Positions 46,110 to 55,419 of a stretch of 64,000 nucleotides of DNA are shown in pieces. Position 1 is the first letter of the stretch. The number at the start of each line of letters is the position of its first letter. Under the pieces are notes generated by a model. That model saw only the letters and a list, made by a program, of their open reading frames with translations. It was not told where the DNA came from and did no database searches. The position numbers and the translations under genes are program-made. Origin of the DNA: Cohnella sp. AR92 (GTDB lineage Bacteria > Bacillota > Bacilli > Paenibacillales > Paenibacillaceae); NCBI RefSeq assembly GCF_003990975.1, contig NZ_RZJR01000019.1:36421-100420 (forward strand), read 5' to 3'.

Positions 46110-47221
46110 TAAGAAGATGAACAGCATGAGGGGGCGTCAATATTCGAGTTGATAAGATTGGCAAGCAAATATGCATGTCACTTAAAAATCTCTCCAACAA
46201 CATTTTTACGAAACATCCTCAGTAATGTTGATAAAAGACAATGTTAGAGGTTTGAGCCTTGTAGAGGCGATCGTCCAGCTTAATTGTCTGAGAATCTTCT
46301 TTGATTGTGGGGTTGAAAGGTAAGGCTCCTAGTTTAAAGGGTAACATTGCAGCCTATCATTGGTTAGAATTTTTGCTCTAGAATCAATGTAAGCTCTTTA
46401 ACAATAAAGAATTGGATCTGTCACTGCGTATCGATATCCTTCGAAACTATAATTTTCCTCTATATATTCTCAATTCGTTTCTTAATCCTTTCGTTCCCGT
46501 CTTCCTCAAATACATACTAAGTATTTTCTGCGGCTATTTGTCTTTCTCTGTCTTGAATCCTTCTTTACGACCTACTATTGTTTTTCTGATTTTGATCAAT
46601 AAAGTTAATTCAACGAACACCCACATTTACAACTCGCTTGAGGGATAGTCCATTTTCTTTTCTTCAATTCTCATCAGACAAAAGATAATCGTATATAAAA
46701 TGTTGAGCGAGATCGCCCCGTTAAAAACGTCCGTGTAGTATTTGTAAAAAGTGCACCATCTCCAACAGCCTTTTGGGATGGCTCAAGGTCAACATTACTC
46801 GTTTGAATCAAATTCCGTGATATTGCCATGATTTTACTGTTAAAATCCGAATCCGTTGGATAGCCGCAAGACATTCGGCACCTGGCATTGAATTTGCAGC
46901 ATCGTAGCCGCCCCGAACAGACATATATCAACCTTTGGTGAACAAGAGGTCTTGATAAAATAATAGTAAGTCGATGGTAACACCCGTCAGTTGTAGTCGT
47001 GGTGATATCGTTATGCCAACGCAGATCTCTTTCGCTACGTATGCCTTACTTGGTAATCAGCTCAGAGGCAAGGTCTAACGGACTTATTTTGGATAAAATA
47101 CAAAAAAATAAAAAAAATATAAAGAAAAAGGAGGAATAATAGTAATTATGTGGAATCACTATAACGGAGGAGGTAAAATAAAGTAGAAATAAGTGGAAAA
47201 TACATGAATCTAGGAGGTTTT
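46110..47221. other. AT-rich region without a supported gene
   Basis: Open stretches at 46412-46648 (plus) and 46674-46931 (minus) lack ribosome sites and family resemblance. Probably degenerate island DNA. Near the right end is a 12-codon frame (47148-47186, MWNHYNGGGKIK) with AAAGGAGG upstream. Confidence 0.5.
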
Positions 47222-47224
47222 ATG

Positions 47225-47773
47225 ATGAAAAAAGGATTTATACTATGTAGTGTTCTTACTTTGGCATTGGTTGTACCATTATCAAACGCAAGTGCATATA
47301 ATCTTTTAACCACTAAATGGCCGAAAACAGTAGGATCGACCTACGTTGTAAAAGTGAAATATAGTACGATTATTTCTACAGATGCAAAGAATGCGTTTGA
47401 TACCGCTGTCTCGGATTGGAACAGTGCTCAAACAAAAATTAGCTTTAATTTATCAACCTCAAATTCTACTAGTAGTAATGTAGTAACCACAGAAAATGTT
47501 GCGGATCAATCACTTTTTGGAGATACTTTACTTACTTCTAGCGGAACCACAATAAGCTATTTCACAGCAATGATAAACGTCGGAAATTCAGATGTAATTA
47601 ATAAATCTAATACTCGCAGAAGTGCTGCAGGTCATGAACTCGGTCATGCTCTCGGTTTAGATCATCCCCCAGCTCCAACACTTTCAATAATGAATTCTTT
47701 TAGAGATCGAGAAGTAGTATACACACCACAATTAGATGATAAGGATGGTATAAAGGCTCAATACCCACTATAA
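47225..47773 (+). CDS. secreted M10-like (matrixin) zinc metalloprotease
   Basis: 182 residues from the second ATG of an ATGATG pair (AGGAGG 7 bases before). Signal peptide ends near SNASAYN. The zinc motif HELGHALGLDH gives ligands H137, H141 and H147 with catalytic E138. A Met-turn-like SIMNS follows 10 residues later, supporting the metzincin call. There is no propeptide Cys switch. It is a compact, secreted, single-domain protease of unknown substrate. It is co-transcribed with the membrane-anchored protein 20 bases downstream, within the AT-rich island beside the integrase remnant. Confidence 0.85.
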   Translation: MKKGFILCSVLTLALVVPLSNASAYNLLTTKWPKTVGSTYVVKVKYSTIISTDAKNAFDTAVSDWNSAQTKISFNLSTSNSTSSNVVTTENVADQSLFGDTLLTSSGTTISYFTAMINVGNSDVINKSNTRRSAAGHELGHALGLDHPPAPTLSIMNSFRDREVVYTPQLDDKDGIKAQYPL

Positions 47774-47793
47774 GTTCAAAGGAGGAATGAATA

Positions 47794-48495
47794 ATGACAA
47801 TTAAGAACAGCTACAAGTTATTAGTTATTGCACTCGTAGCGCTTTTAGCGTATTTTATTTGGAATGGATCTGAGGGTTCAGAGTCAAACTATAAAACAAA
47901 TGCCAGTGCAGCAAAAAATGAAGCCAAAGTAATAAATGTTAATAAGTCATTTGACTACGCAACAAGTGGTGATATTGAAGGCTTGGTAAATTACGCCGAT
48001 TATGTTGTTAGTGGTCACTATGAAAAGCTTGAGAAACAGTGGGATATGGGTGGGGGTTACGTTAGTGATGTTTATTCGTTTGTAATTGATGAATCCTTGA
48101 ATGGTGATTTGAAAGATACCATTAGTGTAGCAATCCCACAATATGTTACTTTGTATGCTGATGTAGAAGGTCAATCTTATTCAGCGAATCTAGATCTTCC
48201 AAACAAAACAACCCCGACTAGCACATCCAAATACATTTTATTCTTAAAGAAATATGAACCGGCCAATATTTATACCCCTGCAGCAGTTCCATTCCAAGTT
48301 GAAATTAGTTCAACTGGGCAAACGGCTCTGATATATAATAAAAAAATAAGTACATTGAAGAAAGTTGAAACAGCACAAAAAACTGTTGTTCATTTTAATC
48401 TAGACAATCCAAACGATGGGCTTGTAGATGAGATATCAGGATTAAGTGAAAAAGAAATTCTTTCAGAAATAACTAATGCAGTAAGCCAGAAATAA
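47794..48495 (+). CDS. membrane-anchored extracytoplasmic protein, partner of the metalloprotease
   Basis: 233 residues. An N-terminal membrane segment (about residues 9-25) is followed by an Asn/Ala-rich linker and a globular domain of about 180 residues (YADYVVSGHYEKLEKQ; YSFVIDESLNGDLKDTISV; KYILFLKKYEP). The last resembles proteins with a DUF-like beta fold often seen on surfaces, but I cannot name the family. AAAGGAGGA precedes the ATG. Co-transcription with the protease suggests an inhibitor, substrate or anchor. Confidence 0.6.
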   Translation: MTIKNSYKLLVIALVALLAYFIWNGSEGSESNYKTNASAAKNEAKVINVNKSFDYATSGDIEGLVNYADYVVSGHYEKLEKQWDMGGGYVSDVYSFVIDESLNGDLKDTISVAIPQYVTLYADVEGQSYSANLDLPNKTTPTSTSKYILFLKKYEPANIYTPAAVPFQVEISSTGQTALIYNKKISTLKKVETAQKTVVHFNLDNPNDGLVDEISGLSEKEILSEITNAVSQK

Positions 48496-48500
48496 TTTTT

Positions 48501-48529
48501 AGCCCGGGGGCTTTGGCCCTCGGGCTTTT
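48501..48529 (+). terminator. terminator of the metalloprotease operon
   Basis: AGCCCGGGGGC, loop, GCCCTCGGGCT then TTTC; strong GC stem right after the stop. Confidence 0.9.
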
Positions 48530-48581
48530 CTTATTTAAACCGATCAAAGAAGAAAAACGGTCTTTGAACTATCATGTTACC

Positions 48582-48878
48582 TTAACAAATTTGATGCATG
48601 CCCCTCGCGATAGTACCATTCTTTTTGTCTACATAATCAATTCCACTTTCACAATTACTTTTTCGTTCCCATTTTATTTCATACTCATCCTGTTTTTTTA
48701 GGATAGAAACGATTTCAATTTCACCAAAATTGAATTTTTGTTCATGTTGGGTTTTAACTGTTTCTATTGCTTGGTCCTCAGTTATTGTACCAATCTGAAT
48801 TTCACTCTCATTGCTGTTTTTGGTACAGGCGGTAAGTAAAATCAGTAGAGTAATTACAATTGTTAAATTAATTTTCAT
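48582..48878 (-). CDS. small lipoprotein, unknown function
   Basis: 98 residues with a lipoprotein signal peptide (lipobox LLTAC, Cys18) and a small mature domain. TITEDQAIETVKTQH followed by a beta-rich stretch (YEIKWERKSNC) is reminiscent of PepSY/YpmB-like modules, without certainty. It has two further Cys near the C-terminus that could pair. AAGGAGGG lies 5-8 bases before the ATG. AT-rich codons place it in the island. Confidence 0.72.
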   Translation of the reverse strand: MKINLTIVITLLILLTACTKNSNESEIQIGTITEDQAIETVKTQHEQKFNFGEIEIVSILKKQDEYEIKWERKSNCESGIDYVDKKNGTIARGMHQIC

Positions 48879-49146
48879 TTTTACCCTCCTTATAGTCTCG
48901 ATCCTTATATAACGACGAAGGGACTTTTATAAATGTTCCGTTATGAAGAAGCTTTTGAGCTATTATGGACGAAAACAACAGGCTGCTCTCTGGATAACGG
49001 ACTCTGGTTGCCAACAGAAAAACACCGCCAGAGATGTTCCTTACATCTTTCGATGCAGAGCATTTCTTTTGACGGTGTTTTGATTAGTTTCACGCTAGGA
49101 GGTCATTCCCTTCTTCCTTACGAGAGAGGCTGCGTAGGTTTTTTGG
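48879..49146. other. intergenic region, no supported gene
   Basis: An 83-codon open stretch (48933-49184) has no ribosome site or family resemblance. A long-range inverted pair AAAACACCG and CGGTGTTTT (about 49023 and 49073) encloses about 40 bases. Marks the right border of the AT-rich island. Confidence 0.4.
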
Positions 49147-49392
49147 TTAGAAACGGCTTCTGGAGCCGTTATCGTTGCGAATGATCAGGTATACGATCAA
49201 GCCGAGGATAGGGAAGAAAAACAAGCCCAGCAGGACCAGAATCGCGAACTCCTGGCTTCTTCCTTTGTTTAGAGCATCCCGGTAGGCCCATACGCAGATC
49301 GCTACTTGGGCGATAAAGAGCAGAATGGAAAACAGGAAAAAGAATGCGATGATCCCGCTGAAGAAGCCGGCGCCTCCGTCGTCGATCGCCAA
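49147..49392 (-). CDS. small two-segment membrane protein (PLDc_N-like)
   Basis: 81 residues from a TTG at 49392 with AAAGGAG 8 bases upstream; a longer frame from TTG 49410 overlaps that ribosome site. Two membrane segments (SGIIAFFFLFSILLFIAQV; ILVLLGLFFFPILGLIVYL) flank a short AYRDALNKGRS loop, with a charged tail IIRNDNGSRSR. This matches the PLDc_N-type domain found alone in many small Bacillota membrane proteins. No enzymatic role is expected from this domain alone. Confidence 0.7.
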   Translation of the reverse strand: MAIDDGGAGFFSGIIAFFFLFSILLFIAQVAICVWAYRDALNKGRSQEFAILVLLGLFFFPILGLIVYLIIRNDNGSRSRF

Positions 49393-49576
49393 AGAGATGT
49401 CTCCTTTCAAGGCGTAGGATGTTAAACATTAACAATAATACGCGATAAAGGAAGAGAAGTTCCGTTCTGCAAGCCGACTACCCATAGGAACTTCGACGGC
49501 TTCCGGATATTTTGCATAGAAGCGATCCATTCTATCGGAAGGACAGGAATATGGGCATGGCAAGGAGCGGGATCGG

Positions 49577-50749
49577 GTGGATAAAAACAAACGGTTAACG
49601 AAGCGGATGGCGGCTGCTGTTCCAGGCACTCTCATGCTGTCGCTAGCAATCGCCTTGTCGGGGTGTGCGGCCAACAACAACGAATCCGGAGGGAACGTTC
49701 GCAAGTATTCCGCGCCGGTTCGAATCAAGACGCTGGAGCAGACGAAGGCCGAGGAGAACGGCTCTCCGAGCGTTGTCCCCGTCAAAGTTATCCAGAACAG
49801 CGAATACGTGGCGCTCGGAGACGTCGCCCGGGCGATGGGCTTCCACGCGATGTGGCTTCGCGACGGGCATTACGGAATCGGGGACAACGACGCGGCCTGG
49901 AAGTTCAAGCCCGGCATGAGCTCGGCGATGGTTGGAGACGAGAACGTCAAGTTGCCGGCGCCCACGATCAAAGAGAGCAATCGGCTCTATGTGCCGGTTA
50001 AAGGGTTAAAAAAGCTGTTCGGAGATGTCGCGACGTTCCGCGCGGATTCGGAGACGGTCTCCTTCTATCCGCATTCGGACCACATTCTCCGGAACGGAAT
50101 CAAAGCCCAGGCCGTTAATCCGCATGGGGGCTGGGAACATCGGAACGAACACGGTCCTCAAGCGGAGGAGCTTCTTCCGGGAACCGGAGGGGCCGAGGCG
50201 CCGAATACGGCCGGCGGGCCGACGAACCTCTCTCCCGATGAATCCTTCGGCAACGCAGCCGCAGAGGAATCGGCGAATCCCTCCGGAACGAACGAAGGGG
50301 CGGGAAGCTCATCGGAAGGACAAACCTCTAACGCAAGCAACGGCACGGCCGAAGCGACGGCTGTGATAACGGAGGCGAAGAAGTATCTAGGCGTCAAATA
50401 CGAATTCGGCGCGGGGGATTATAAGGATACCGGCCGATTCGATTGCTCCTCGTTCGTTCAGTTTCTCTTCGCGAAGGAAGGAATCACGATGCCTCGTGCG
50501 GCCAGGGACCAGGCGGAGCTCGGAACCAAGGTATCGCGGGACCAGTTGAAGAAAGGCGATCTGATGTACTTCTACGTGCCGGGACGGTTCAAGAGCGACA
50601 GCACGGTGGGGCATGTCGGCATCTATATGGGCGACGGCAACATGATTCATGCGAGTCCGGCGTCGGGCGAAGGGGTTCAGATCACGCCGATCGACAAGCC
50701 GTACTGGGCGAGAACGTACCTGTACGCGAAGAGAGTACTCCCGGAATGA
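49577..50749 (+). CDS. NlpC/P60 cell-wall hydrolase lipoprotein with copper-amine-oxidase-like N-domain
   Basis: 390 residues, GTG start. Lipoprotein signal peptide with lipobox LSGC near residue 29. A stalk-type region (residues 70-165: VIQNSEYVALGDVARAMG and LYVPVKGLKKLFG) resembles the copper amine oxidase N-terminal-like domain common in Paenibacillus surface proteins. A low-complexity Ser/Gly/Asn linker and an NlpC/P60 domain (about 270-390) follow, with C290 (FDCSSF), H346 (VGHVGIY) and a third polar residue in MIHASP. It would cleave peptidoglycan stem peptides. It is monocistronic with a terminator. Confidence 0.9.
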   Translation: MDKNKRLTKRMAAAVPGTLMLSLAIALSGCAANNNESGGNVRKYSAPVRIKTLEQTKAEENGSPSVVPVKVIQNSEYVALGDVARAMGFHAMWLRDGHYGIGDNDAAWKFKPGMSSAMVGDENVKLPAPTIKESNRLYVPVKGLKKLFGDVATFRADSETVSFYPHSDHILRNGIKAQAVNPHGGWEHRNEHGPQAEELLPGTGGAEAPNTAGGPTNLSPDESFGNAAAEESANPSGTNEGAGSSSEGQTSNASNGTAEATAVITEAKKYLGVKYEFGAGDYKDTGRFDCSSFVQFLFAKEGITMPRAARDQAELGTKVSRDQLKKGDLMYFYVPGRFKSDSTVGHVGIYMGDGNMIHASPASGEGVQITPIDKPYWARTYLYAKRVLPE

Positions 50750-50752
50750 CAG

Positions 50753-50799
50753 AAGAGCTATCCCTCTCGTTCCAGCAACGAAGGGGATAGCTCTTTTCA
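50753..50799 (+). terminator. terminator of the NlpC/P60 gene
   Basis: AAGAGCTATCCC and GGGATAGCTCTT form a 12-bp stem followed by TT. Confidence 0.85.
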
Positions 50800-50858
50800 T
50801 GGAATGGGTCAATTGGTCTGTCATATACATAAATAGTTTTCGGGGGCTGGGGAAACGA

Positions 50859-51599
50859 TTAGTCGGCGAGAGGAGCTAACGGGTTCCAAGGGCCTTGCTG
50901 ATGTCCCTTCCATTCCGAGCCGTCCTCGTAGACTTCCTTCTTCCAGATCGGAACGGTCTGCTTGAGCCGATCGATCGCATATCGGCTGGCCTCGTACGCG
51001 TCCGCGCGGTGAGAGGAAGAGACGCCGATGACGACGCTGGCTTCTCCGATGTCCACGCGTCCAATGCGATGATGAATGGAGACCAGCGTTCCGGGCCAGC
51101 GGCCGGCAATCTCCTCGCCGATGGTTCTCATCGCTTGAAGCGCCATTGGCGCGTATGCCTCGTATTCCAGCGTGACGGTGCGGGAGCCGGCCGTCCATTC
51201 GCGGGTCGTTCCTACGAATAGAATCGTCGCCCCATGATCGGGATGCGCCACCCACCTTTGAACCTTTTTCGCTTGGAGCACTTCCTCCGTGATCGCATAT
51301 CTCGCGCCTTCCGGGTCCTCGTCAATCGAACCATCCGCTTCATCGCCCGAGCCGCCGGAGACCGGAGGCAGCAACGCCAGCTCATCCTCGGCGCGAAGCT
51401 CGGCGGAATCGTCCGAGAACGTCCGGTTGCAGGCCATGAACGATACGGAGATAAGCTCCGCATGTTCGGGATAGATCTGCTTAAGCCGACCTTTGAGCTC
51501 TCCCGATGTCAGCTTTGCTTCAGGATATTCAAGATTCAGAATTCTCGCCTGCAAACGCTCTGCCAGTCCAGCGAATAAGGTAATTGTCCATTTGTGCAT
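50859..51599 (-). CDS. MoaD-MoaE fusion, molybdopterin synthase
   Basis: 246 residues from the ATG at 51599 (AAAGGA about 9 bases before). Residues 1-83 are a MoaD-type ubiquitin fold ending PPVSGG (G82-G83). A linker and a MoaE domain (about 100-246) follow: ILFVGTTREWT, LEYEAYAPMA, HHRIGRVDIGEASVVIGVSSSHR, and WKKEVYEDGSEW with the catalytic Lys. Together they convert precursor Z (cPMP) to molybdopterin. MoaD must expose a free C-terminal Gly-Gly to carry thiocarboxylate, so the fusion must be cleaved or act differently; a similar fusion (MoaX) is known in mycobacteria. It is divergent from moaA. Confidence 0.92.
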   Translation of the reverse strand: MHKWTITLFAGLAERLQARILNLEYPEAKLTSGELKGRLKQIYPEHAELISVSFMACNRTFSDDSAELRAEDELALLPPVSGGSGDEADGSIDEDPEGARYAITEEVLQAKKVQRWVAHPDHGATILFVGTTREWTAGSRTVTLEYEAYAPMALQAMRTIGEEIAGRWPGTLVSIHHRIGRVDIGEASVVIGVSSSHRADAYEASRYAIDRLKQTVPIWKKEVYEDGSEWKGHQQGPWNPLAPLAD

Positions 51600-51731
51600 T
51601 CGGATGAGTCCTTTCATGCTTCCCTAGCCCGGGGAGATTTCCTTACACAAGCATACCATATCGCCATTGAAAATGTTATGCTAGAGGAACAAGAATGCGG
51701 GATTGGCAGCGAACGCTGAGGAGGGACCGAC

Positions 51732-52739
51732 ATGCAGGAATTGATCGATAGATACGGGAGAAAACATACCTACTTGCGGATTTCGGTCACGGACCGGTGC
51801 AACCTGCGTTGTCTCTATTGCATGCCCGAGGAAGGCATGACGTTCATGGAGCAGAGCAAGCTGCTCAGCTTCGACGATATCGCGGAAGTGGTGGAGACGG
51901 CCGCGGGCTTCGGGATCTCCAAGCTTAGAATCACGGGAGGAGAACCGCTTGTCCGCCCGAACCTCGATCAACTGATCGGACGGCTGTCGTCCATCTCCGG
52001 CATCAAGGAGATCGCCTTGACGACGAACGGCTTGCTGCTGGCGAACCAAGCGCAGAAGCTGAAGGACGCGGGCCTAAGCCGAGTGAACATCAGTTTGGAC
52101 ACGCTGGATTCGGCCCGGTTCCGCTTCATTGCCAGAAGAGGCGAATTGAGAAGAGTGCTCGAAGGAGTCGAAGCGGCGGCGAAGGCCGGCCTTGGGCCGA
52201 TCAAGCTGAATTGCGTCCTGCTCAAGGGCATCAACGAGGACGAGATCGCGGAATTCCTTCGGATGTCCTATGAGCAGCCGCTTCATATCCGGTTTATCGA
52301 ATATATGCCGATCGGGCACGACGATGCCGGCTGGCGCAATCATTATCTTCCGCTTAGCCGCGTTCTGGAGGTTGCGAATGCACAAGGGTATGCCATTGAT
52401 TCGGCGAATGACGAGGCCCCTCAAGGGAGCGGTCCTTCCGAGAACTGGAAAATCCGCGGCGGGGTCGGGACTTTCGGTCTGATTCATCCGATCAGCGATC
52501 ATTTCTGCAAGAGCTGCAATCGGCTGCGGCTTACCGCGGACGGCCATATCAAGCCTTGCCTGTACTGGATGGACGAGCTGAACGTGCGCCCGGCGCTCGG
52601 TTCCAAGGATGCGATGAACCGGCTGTTCCTCCGGGCGATGGATATCAAACCGGAGAACCACGAGATGGCGGCGCTGCTGGCCGGAGAGGCCCAGTCGCAT
52701 ATTCCGACCGAGCGGAGAATGTCCCAGATAGGTGGGTAA
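51732..52739 (+). CDS. moaA: GTP 3',8-cyclase MoaA (radical SAM)
   Basis: 335 residues. The N-terminal radical SAM cluster CNLRCLYC and the second cluster site (CKSCNRLRLTADGHIKPC, three Cys) are both present. LRITGGEPLVRP, LTTNGLLL and the C-terminal Gly-Gly (QIGG) are diagnostic. It catalyses the first step of molybdenum cofactor synthesis from GTP. It is divergent from the MoaD-MoaE fusion and ends at a hairpin. AGGAGGGA lies before the ATG. Confidence 0.97.
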   Translation: MQELIDRYGRKHTYLRISVTDRCNLRCLYCMPEEGMTFMEQSKLLSFDDIAEVVETAAGFGISKLRITGGEPLVRPNLDQLIGRLSSISGIKEIALTTNGLLLANQAQKLKDAGLSRVNISLDTLDSARFRFIARRGELRRVLEGVEAAAKAGLGPIKLNCVLLKGINEDEIAEFLRMSYEQPLHIRFIEYMPIGHDDAGWRNHYLPLSRVLEVANAQGYAIDSANDEAPQGSGPSENWKIRGGVGTFGLIHPISDHFCKSCNRLRLTADGHIKPCLYWMDELNVRPALGSKDAMNRLFLRAMDIKPENHEMAALLAGEAQSHIPTERRMSQIGG

Positions 52740-52740
52740 G

Positions 52741-52762
52741 GAGGAGGTTGCGCAGCCTCCTC
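52741..52762 (+). terminator. terminator of moaA
   Basis: GAGGAGG and CCTCCTC with inner TGC/GCA pairing, followed by TTCTC. Short T-tract. Confidence 0.65.
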
Positions 52763-52856
52763 TTCTCATGTTACGTTTACTGATAACGGGTTCGGGATCG
52801 CTTAATCGCGGCACGGAACGGAGCAAGCAGCCCGATTGCGCTTGCAGGAGGTTGAG

Positions 52857-54308
52857 ATGAGCGAGAGCACTGTCGCATTGACCCTGCTTCATACGAACGA
52901 TATCCATAGCCACTTCGAGGAAGCCTGCCGGATTGCCGGTCATGTGAAGGACTTGAGGGCAAACCGTTCTCCAGACGAACTGCTGCTGATCGACTGCGGA
53001 GACTTCCTCGATCGGGTTCGCGCGGAGACCGAAGGATCGGATGGAGCGGCTAACCGCGCGCTTCTGGATTACATGGGGTACGACGCGGTCGGCATGGGCA
53101 ACAACGAAGGCTTGTCCTACACGAGGGATCAGCTCGGGTCGTTATTCAAGGAAGCTCCATACCCGATCGTGTGCGCCAATCTGATCGAGGCCGAGACGGG
53201 AGGCTTGCCGGTCTGGATGAAGTCCCACGTTCTCGTTCGGCGCGGGGGATTGCGAGTCGCCTTGCTCGGATTGACGGCACCGTACACCGACTTCTACGAA
53301 CTGTTAGGCTGGAAGGTTCTCGATCCGATGGAGACGCTTGCGAGGATGGTTCCCGAGCTCCGCAAGCAGGCGGATCTCGTCGTGCTGATCTCCCATCTGG
53401 GACTGAAGCACGATGAGAACATAGCGTCGACCATCGAGGGAATCGACTTGATATTGGGCGCCCATACGCATCATCTGCTGGAGGTTCCTCTGCGAATCGG
53501 CGGCACGGTCATCTGCGCGGCCGGCAAGTTCGGCAAGTATGCCGGGCTCGTAACGATCCATCGGGAGCCCGAGAGCGGTACCTTGCGAATAGAGGGACGC
53601 GCGGAGACGACGGAGGCTTATCCCGTCGACCCGGGAGCGGCTCTTCTCGTCGAGGAGCATAGGAAGAAGGCGGAGGCAGCCATGAGCGGAACGATCGCGA
53701 CGCTGCGTGAGCCGCTGGAGCTGCGGACAGATCGGGAATCCCCGCTGGGGACGCTGCTAGCCTCCGCCGTTCGCAAAGCGACGGGAGCTCGAATCGGGCT
53801 CGTGAATTCGGGACAGCTTCTTCGGAGCTTCCCGGCTGGACCGGTGACGGAGCTGGACGTGCACGAGGCCTGTCCTTCTCCGATCAATGCATGCCTGATC
53901 ACGCTGAAGGGCTCGCTTCTCAAGGAAGCCCTTGAAGAGAGCCTGCTTCCCGAGTTTATCGGGTTCGAGTTCCAAGGCTTCGGCTTCCGGGGAAGAACGT
54001 TGGGGACGTTAAGCGTGGACGGACTGGAATGGCTAGTCGACGAGACGAAGCCTCCTCGGGAGAAGGTCGTCGGCATCTTCGTCGACGGAGAGCCGCTGGA
54101 CACGGAGGCCGAATACGAGGTCGGAACGCTGGATATGTTCACCTTCGGGGTCGGTTACATGGGACTGAAGAAAGGGCGGGTTGTCCGTTACTTCCTGCCG
54201 GAATTCATCCGAGGCATCCTTGCCGGGGCGCTGCGGGACGAAGAGGCGCTGCTGGACTGCCGCCGCTCCCGCAGGCATTCGCCAGCGGATTCCAATATAG
54301 AATTCTGA
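52857..54308 (+). CDS. metallophosphoesterase/5'-nucleotidase family protein (YunD-like)
   Basis: 483 residues from the ATG at 52857 (CAGGAGG upstream). The N-terminal calcineurin-like domain has LLHTNDIHSHF, LLIDCGDFLD, GNNEGL, LISHLGLKHDE and GAHTHHLL, the five metal-site blocks. The C-terminal 5'-nucleotidase domain (about 280-450) has VNSGQLLRSFPAGPVTELDV. There is no signal peptide, so it is probably cytoplasmic like YunD. It would dephosphorylate nucleotides or cyclic nucleotides; the substrate is not evident. It is followed by uppP after 23 bases. Confidence 0.9.
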   Translation: MSESTVALTLLHTNDIHSHFEEACRIAGHVKDLRANRSPDELLLIDCGDFLDRVRAETEGSDGAANRALLDYMGYDAVGMGNNEGLSYTRDQLGSLFKEAPYPIVCANLIEAETGGLPVWMKSHVLVRRGGLRVALLGLTAPYTDFYELLGWKVLDPMETLARMVPELRKQADLVVLISHLGLKHDENIASTIEGIDLILGAHTHHLLEVPLRIGGTVICAAGKFGKYAGLVTIHREPESGTLRIEGRAETTEAYPVDPGAALLVEEHRKKAEAAMSGTIATLREPLELRTDRESPLGTLLASAVRKATGARIGLVNSGQLLRSFPAGPVTELDVHEACPSPINACLITLKGSLLKEALEESLLPEFIGFEFQGFGFRGRTLGTLSVDGLEWLVDETKPPREKVVGIFVDGEPLDTEAEYEVGTLDMFTFGVGYMGLKKGRVVRYFLPEFIRGILAGALRDEEALLDCRRSRRHSPADSNIEF

Positions 54309-54331
54309 TCGAAAGAAACTGGAGGAGAACT

Positions 54332-55171
54332 ATGGATTGGTTCGATAGCGTCATACTGGGCATTGTTGAAGGATTGACCGAGTTTCTACCCGTCTCGTCT
54401 TCGGGACACATGATTCTGACGAATAAGCTGCTTGGCTATGAAGACGCGCCCGATATTCTGAAGACGTTCGAAGTCGTCATTCAATTGGGGGCCATACTCG
54501 CGATTGCCCTCGTGTATTGGAAGAAGATTCTCCAGGTGTTCGGCCTGAACAAGAAAGAGACGGTCAAAGGGCTAAGCGTAGATCAGTTCCCGAAGAAGCG
54601 CCTTACTCTCGTACATGTCGCTATCGCGATCGTACCCGCTTTGGGGCTGGCGTTCCTGCTAAGGCATCCGATCAAGGATCTCGGCTTCTCGCAATACCCC
54701 GTGCTTCTCTCCTTGATCGTGGGCGGCATTTATATGTGGGTATCCGAAGCGTTGTACGACAAGGGCAAGATCAAACGAACGTCGGAGACCATGGATGACA
54801 TTACATACAAACAAGCGCTTATCATCGGCTTGCTGCAATGCTTGTCCCTCTGGCCGGGCTTCTCGCGTTCGGGCTCCACGATCGCGGCGGGAATGCTGAG
54901 CGGGCTCAGCTACCGCGCGGCGGCGGATTTCTCGTTCTTCATCGCGATTCCGATCATGGTGGTCGCTTCCGGCTACGAGATTCTGGACAACCTGGGCAAC
55001 TTCCATTCCAGCGACATCGGCTTCTTCGTTACCGGCTTCCTCGTCTCCTTCGTCGTCGCTTGGATCGTCATCGTAACCTTCCTTAAAGTGCTGCAGAAGG
55101 TCAAGCTTAAATATTTCGCCTGGTATCGTTTCGCGCTTGCCATTCTTTTCTACTTCTTAGTAATGATGTAG
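54332..55171 (+). CDS. uppP: undecaprenyl-diphosphatase UppP (BacA)
   Basis: 279 residues, eight membrane segments. Both family motifs are present: EGLTEFLPVSSSGHM and PGFSRSGSTIAAG. The enzyme removes the terminal phosphate of undecaprenyl diphosphate on the outer membrane face, recycling the lipid carrier for peptidoglycan; overexpression gives bacitracin resistance in other bacteria. The ATG at 54332 follows GGAGGAG. A strong terminator follows. It lies 23 bases after the metallophosphoesterase gene and may be co-transcribed with it. Confidence 0.97.
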   Translation: MDWFDSVILGIVEGLTEFLPVSSSGHMILTNKLLGYEDAPDILKTFEVVIQLGAILAIALVYWKKILQVFGLNKKETVKGLSVDQFPKKRLTLVHVAIAIVPALGLAFLLRHPIKDLGFSQYPVLLSLIVGGIYMWVSEALYDKGKIKRTSETMDDITYKQALIIGLLQCLSLWPGFSRSGSTIAAGMLSGLSYRAAADFSFFIAIPIMVVASGYEILDNLGNFHSSDIGFFVTGFLVSFVVAWIVIVTFLKVLQKVKLKYFAWYRFALAILFYFLVMM

Positions 55172-55194
55172 GCATTCTCGGCAGGACAGCAGGG

Positions 55195-55243
55195 AACCCG
55201 GCAAGATCGTTGGTGAACAATGATCTTGCCGGGTTCTTTTTTT
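55195..55243 (+). terminator. terminator of uppP
   Basis: AACCCGGCAAGATC and GATCTTGCCGGGTT form a 14-bp stem, then CTTTTTTT. Confidence 0.95.
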
Positions 55244-55419
55244 GTGCGGAAATTCGGGAGCTGCTTACCAATTTATGTCGAAAAATGTTGTTTTACGAGG
55301 AAATATCTTGTACTAATCCTCCAAATCTCTTACATTATTCATAGGGAGATTTAGGAATTGGAAAGAAAGAAAGCCAAAGCATGTTCAACCATGCACCAAG
55401 AAAGGGGGACCCGTTACGA

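Noticed and set aside
46412..46931. Open frames of 78 (plus) and 85 (minus) codons
   Set aside because: No ribosome sites, odd composition and no family resemblance; probably degenerate island DNA.
48933..49184. 83-codon plus-strand frame
   Set aside because: No ribosome site, Cys/His-rich random-looking composition; overlaps the end of a better-supported membrane-protein gene.
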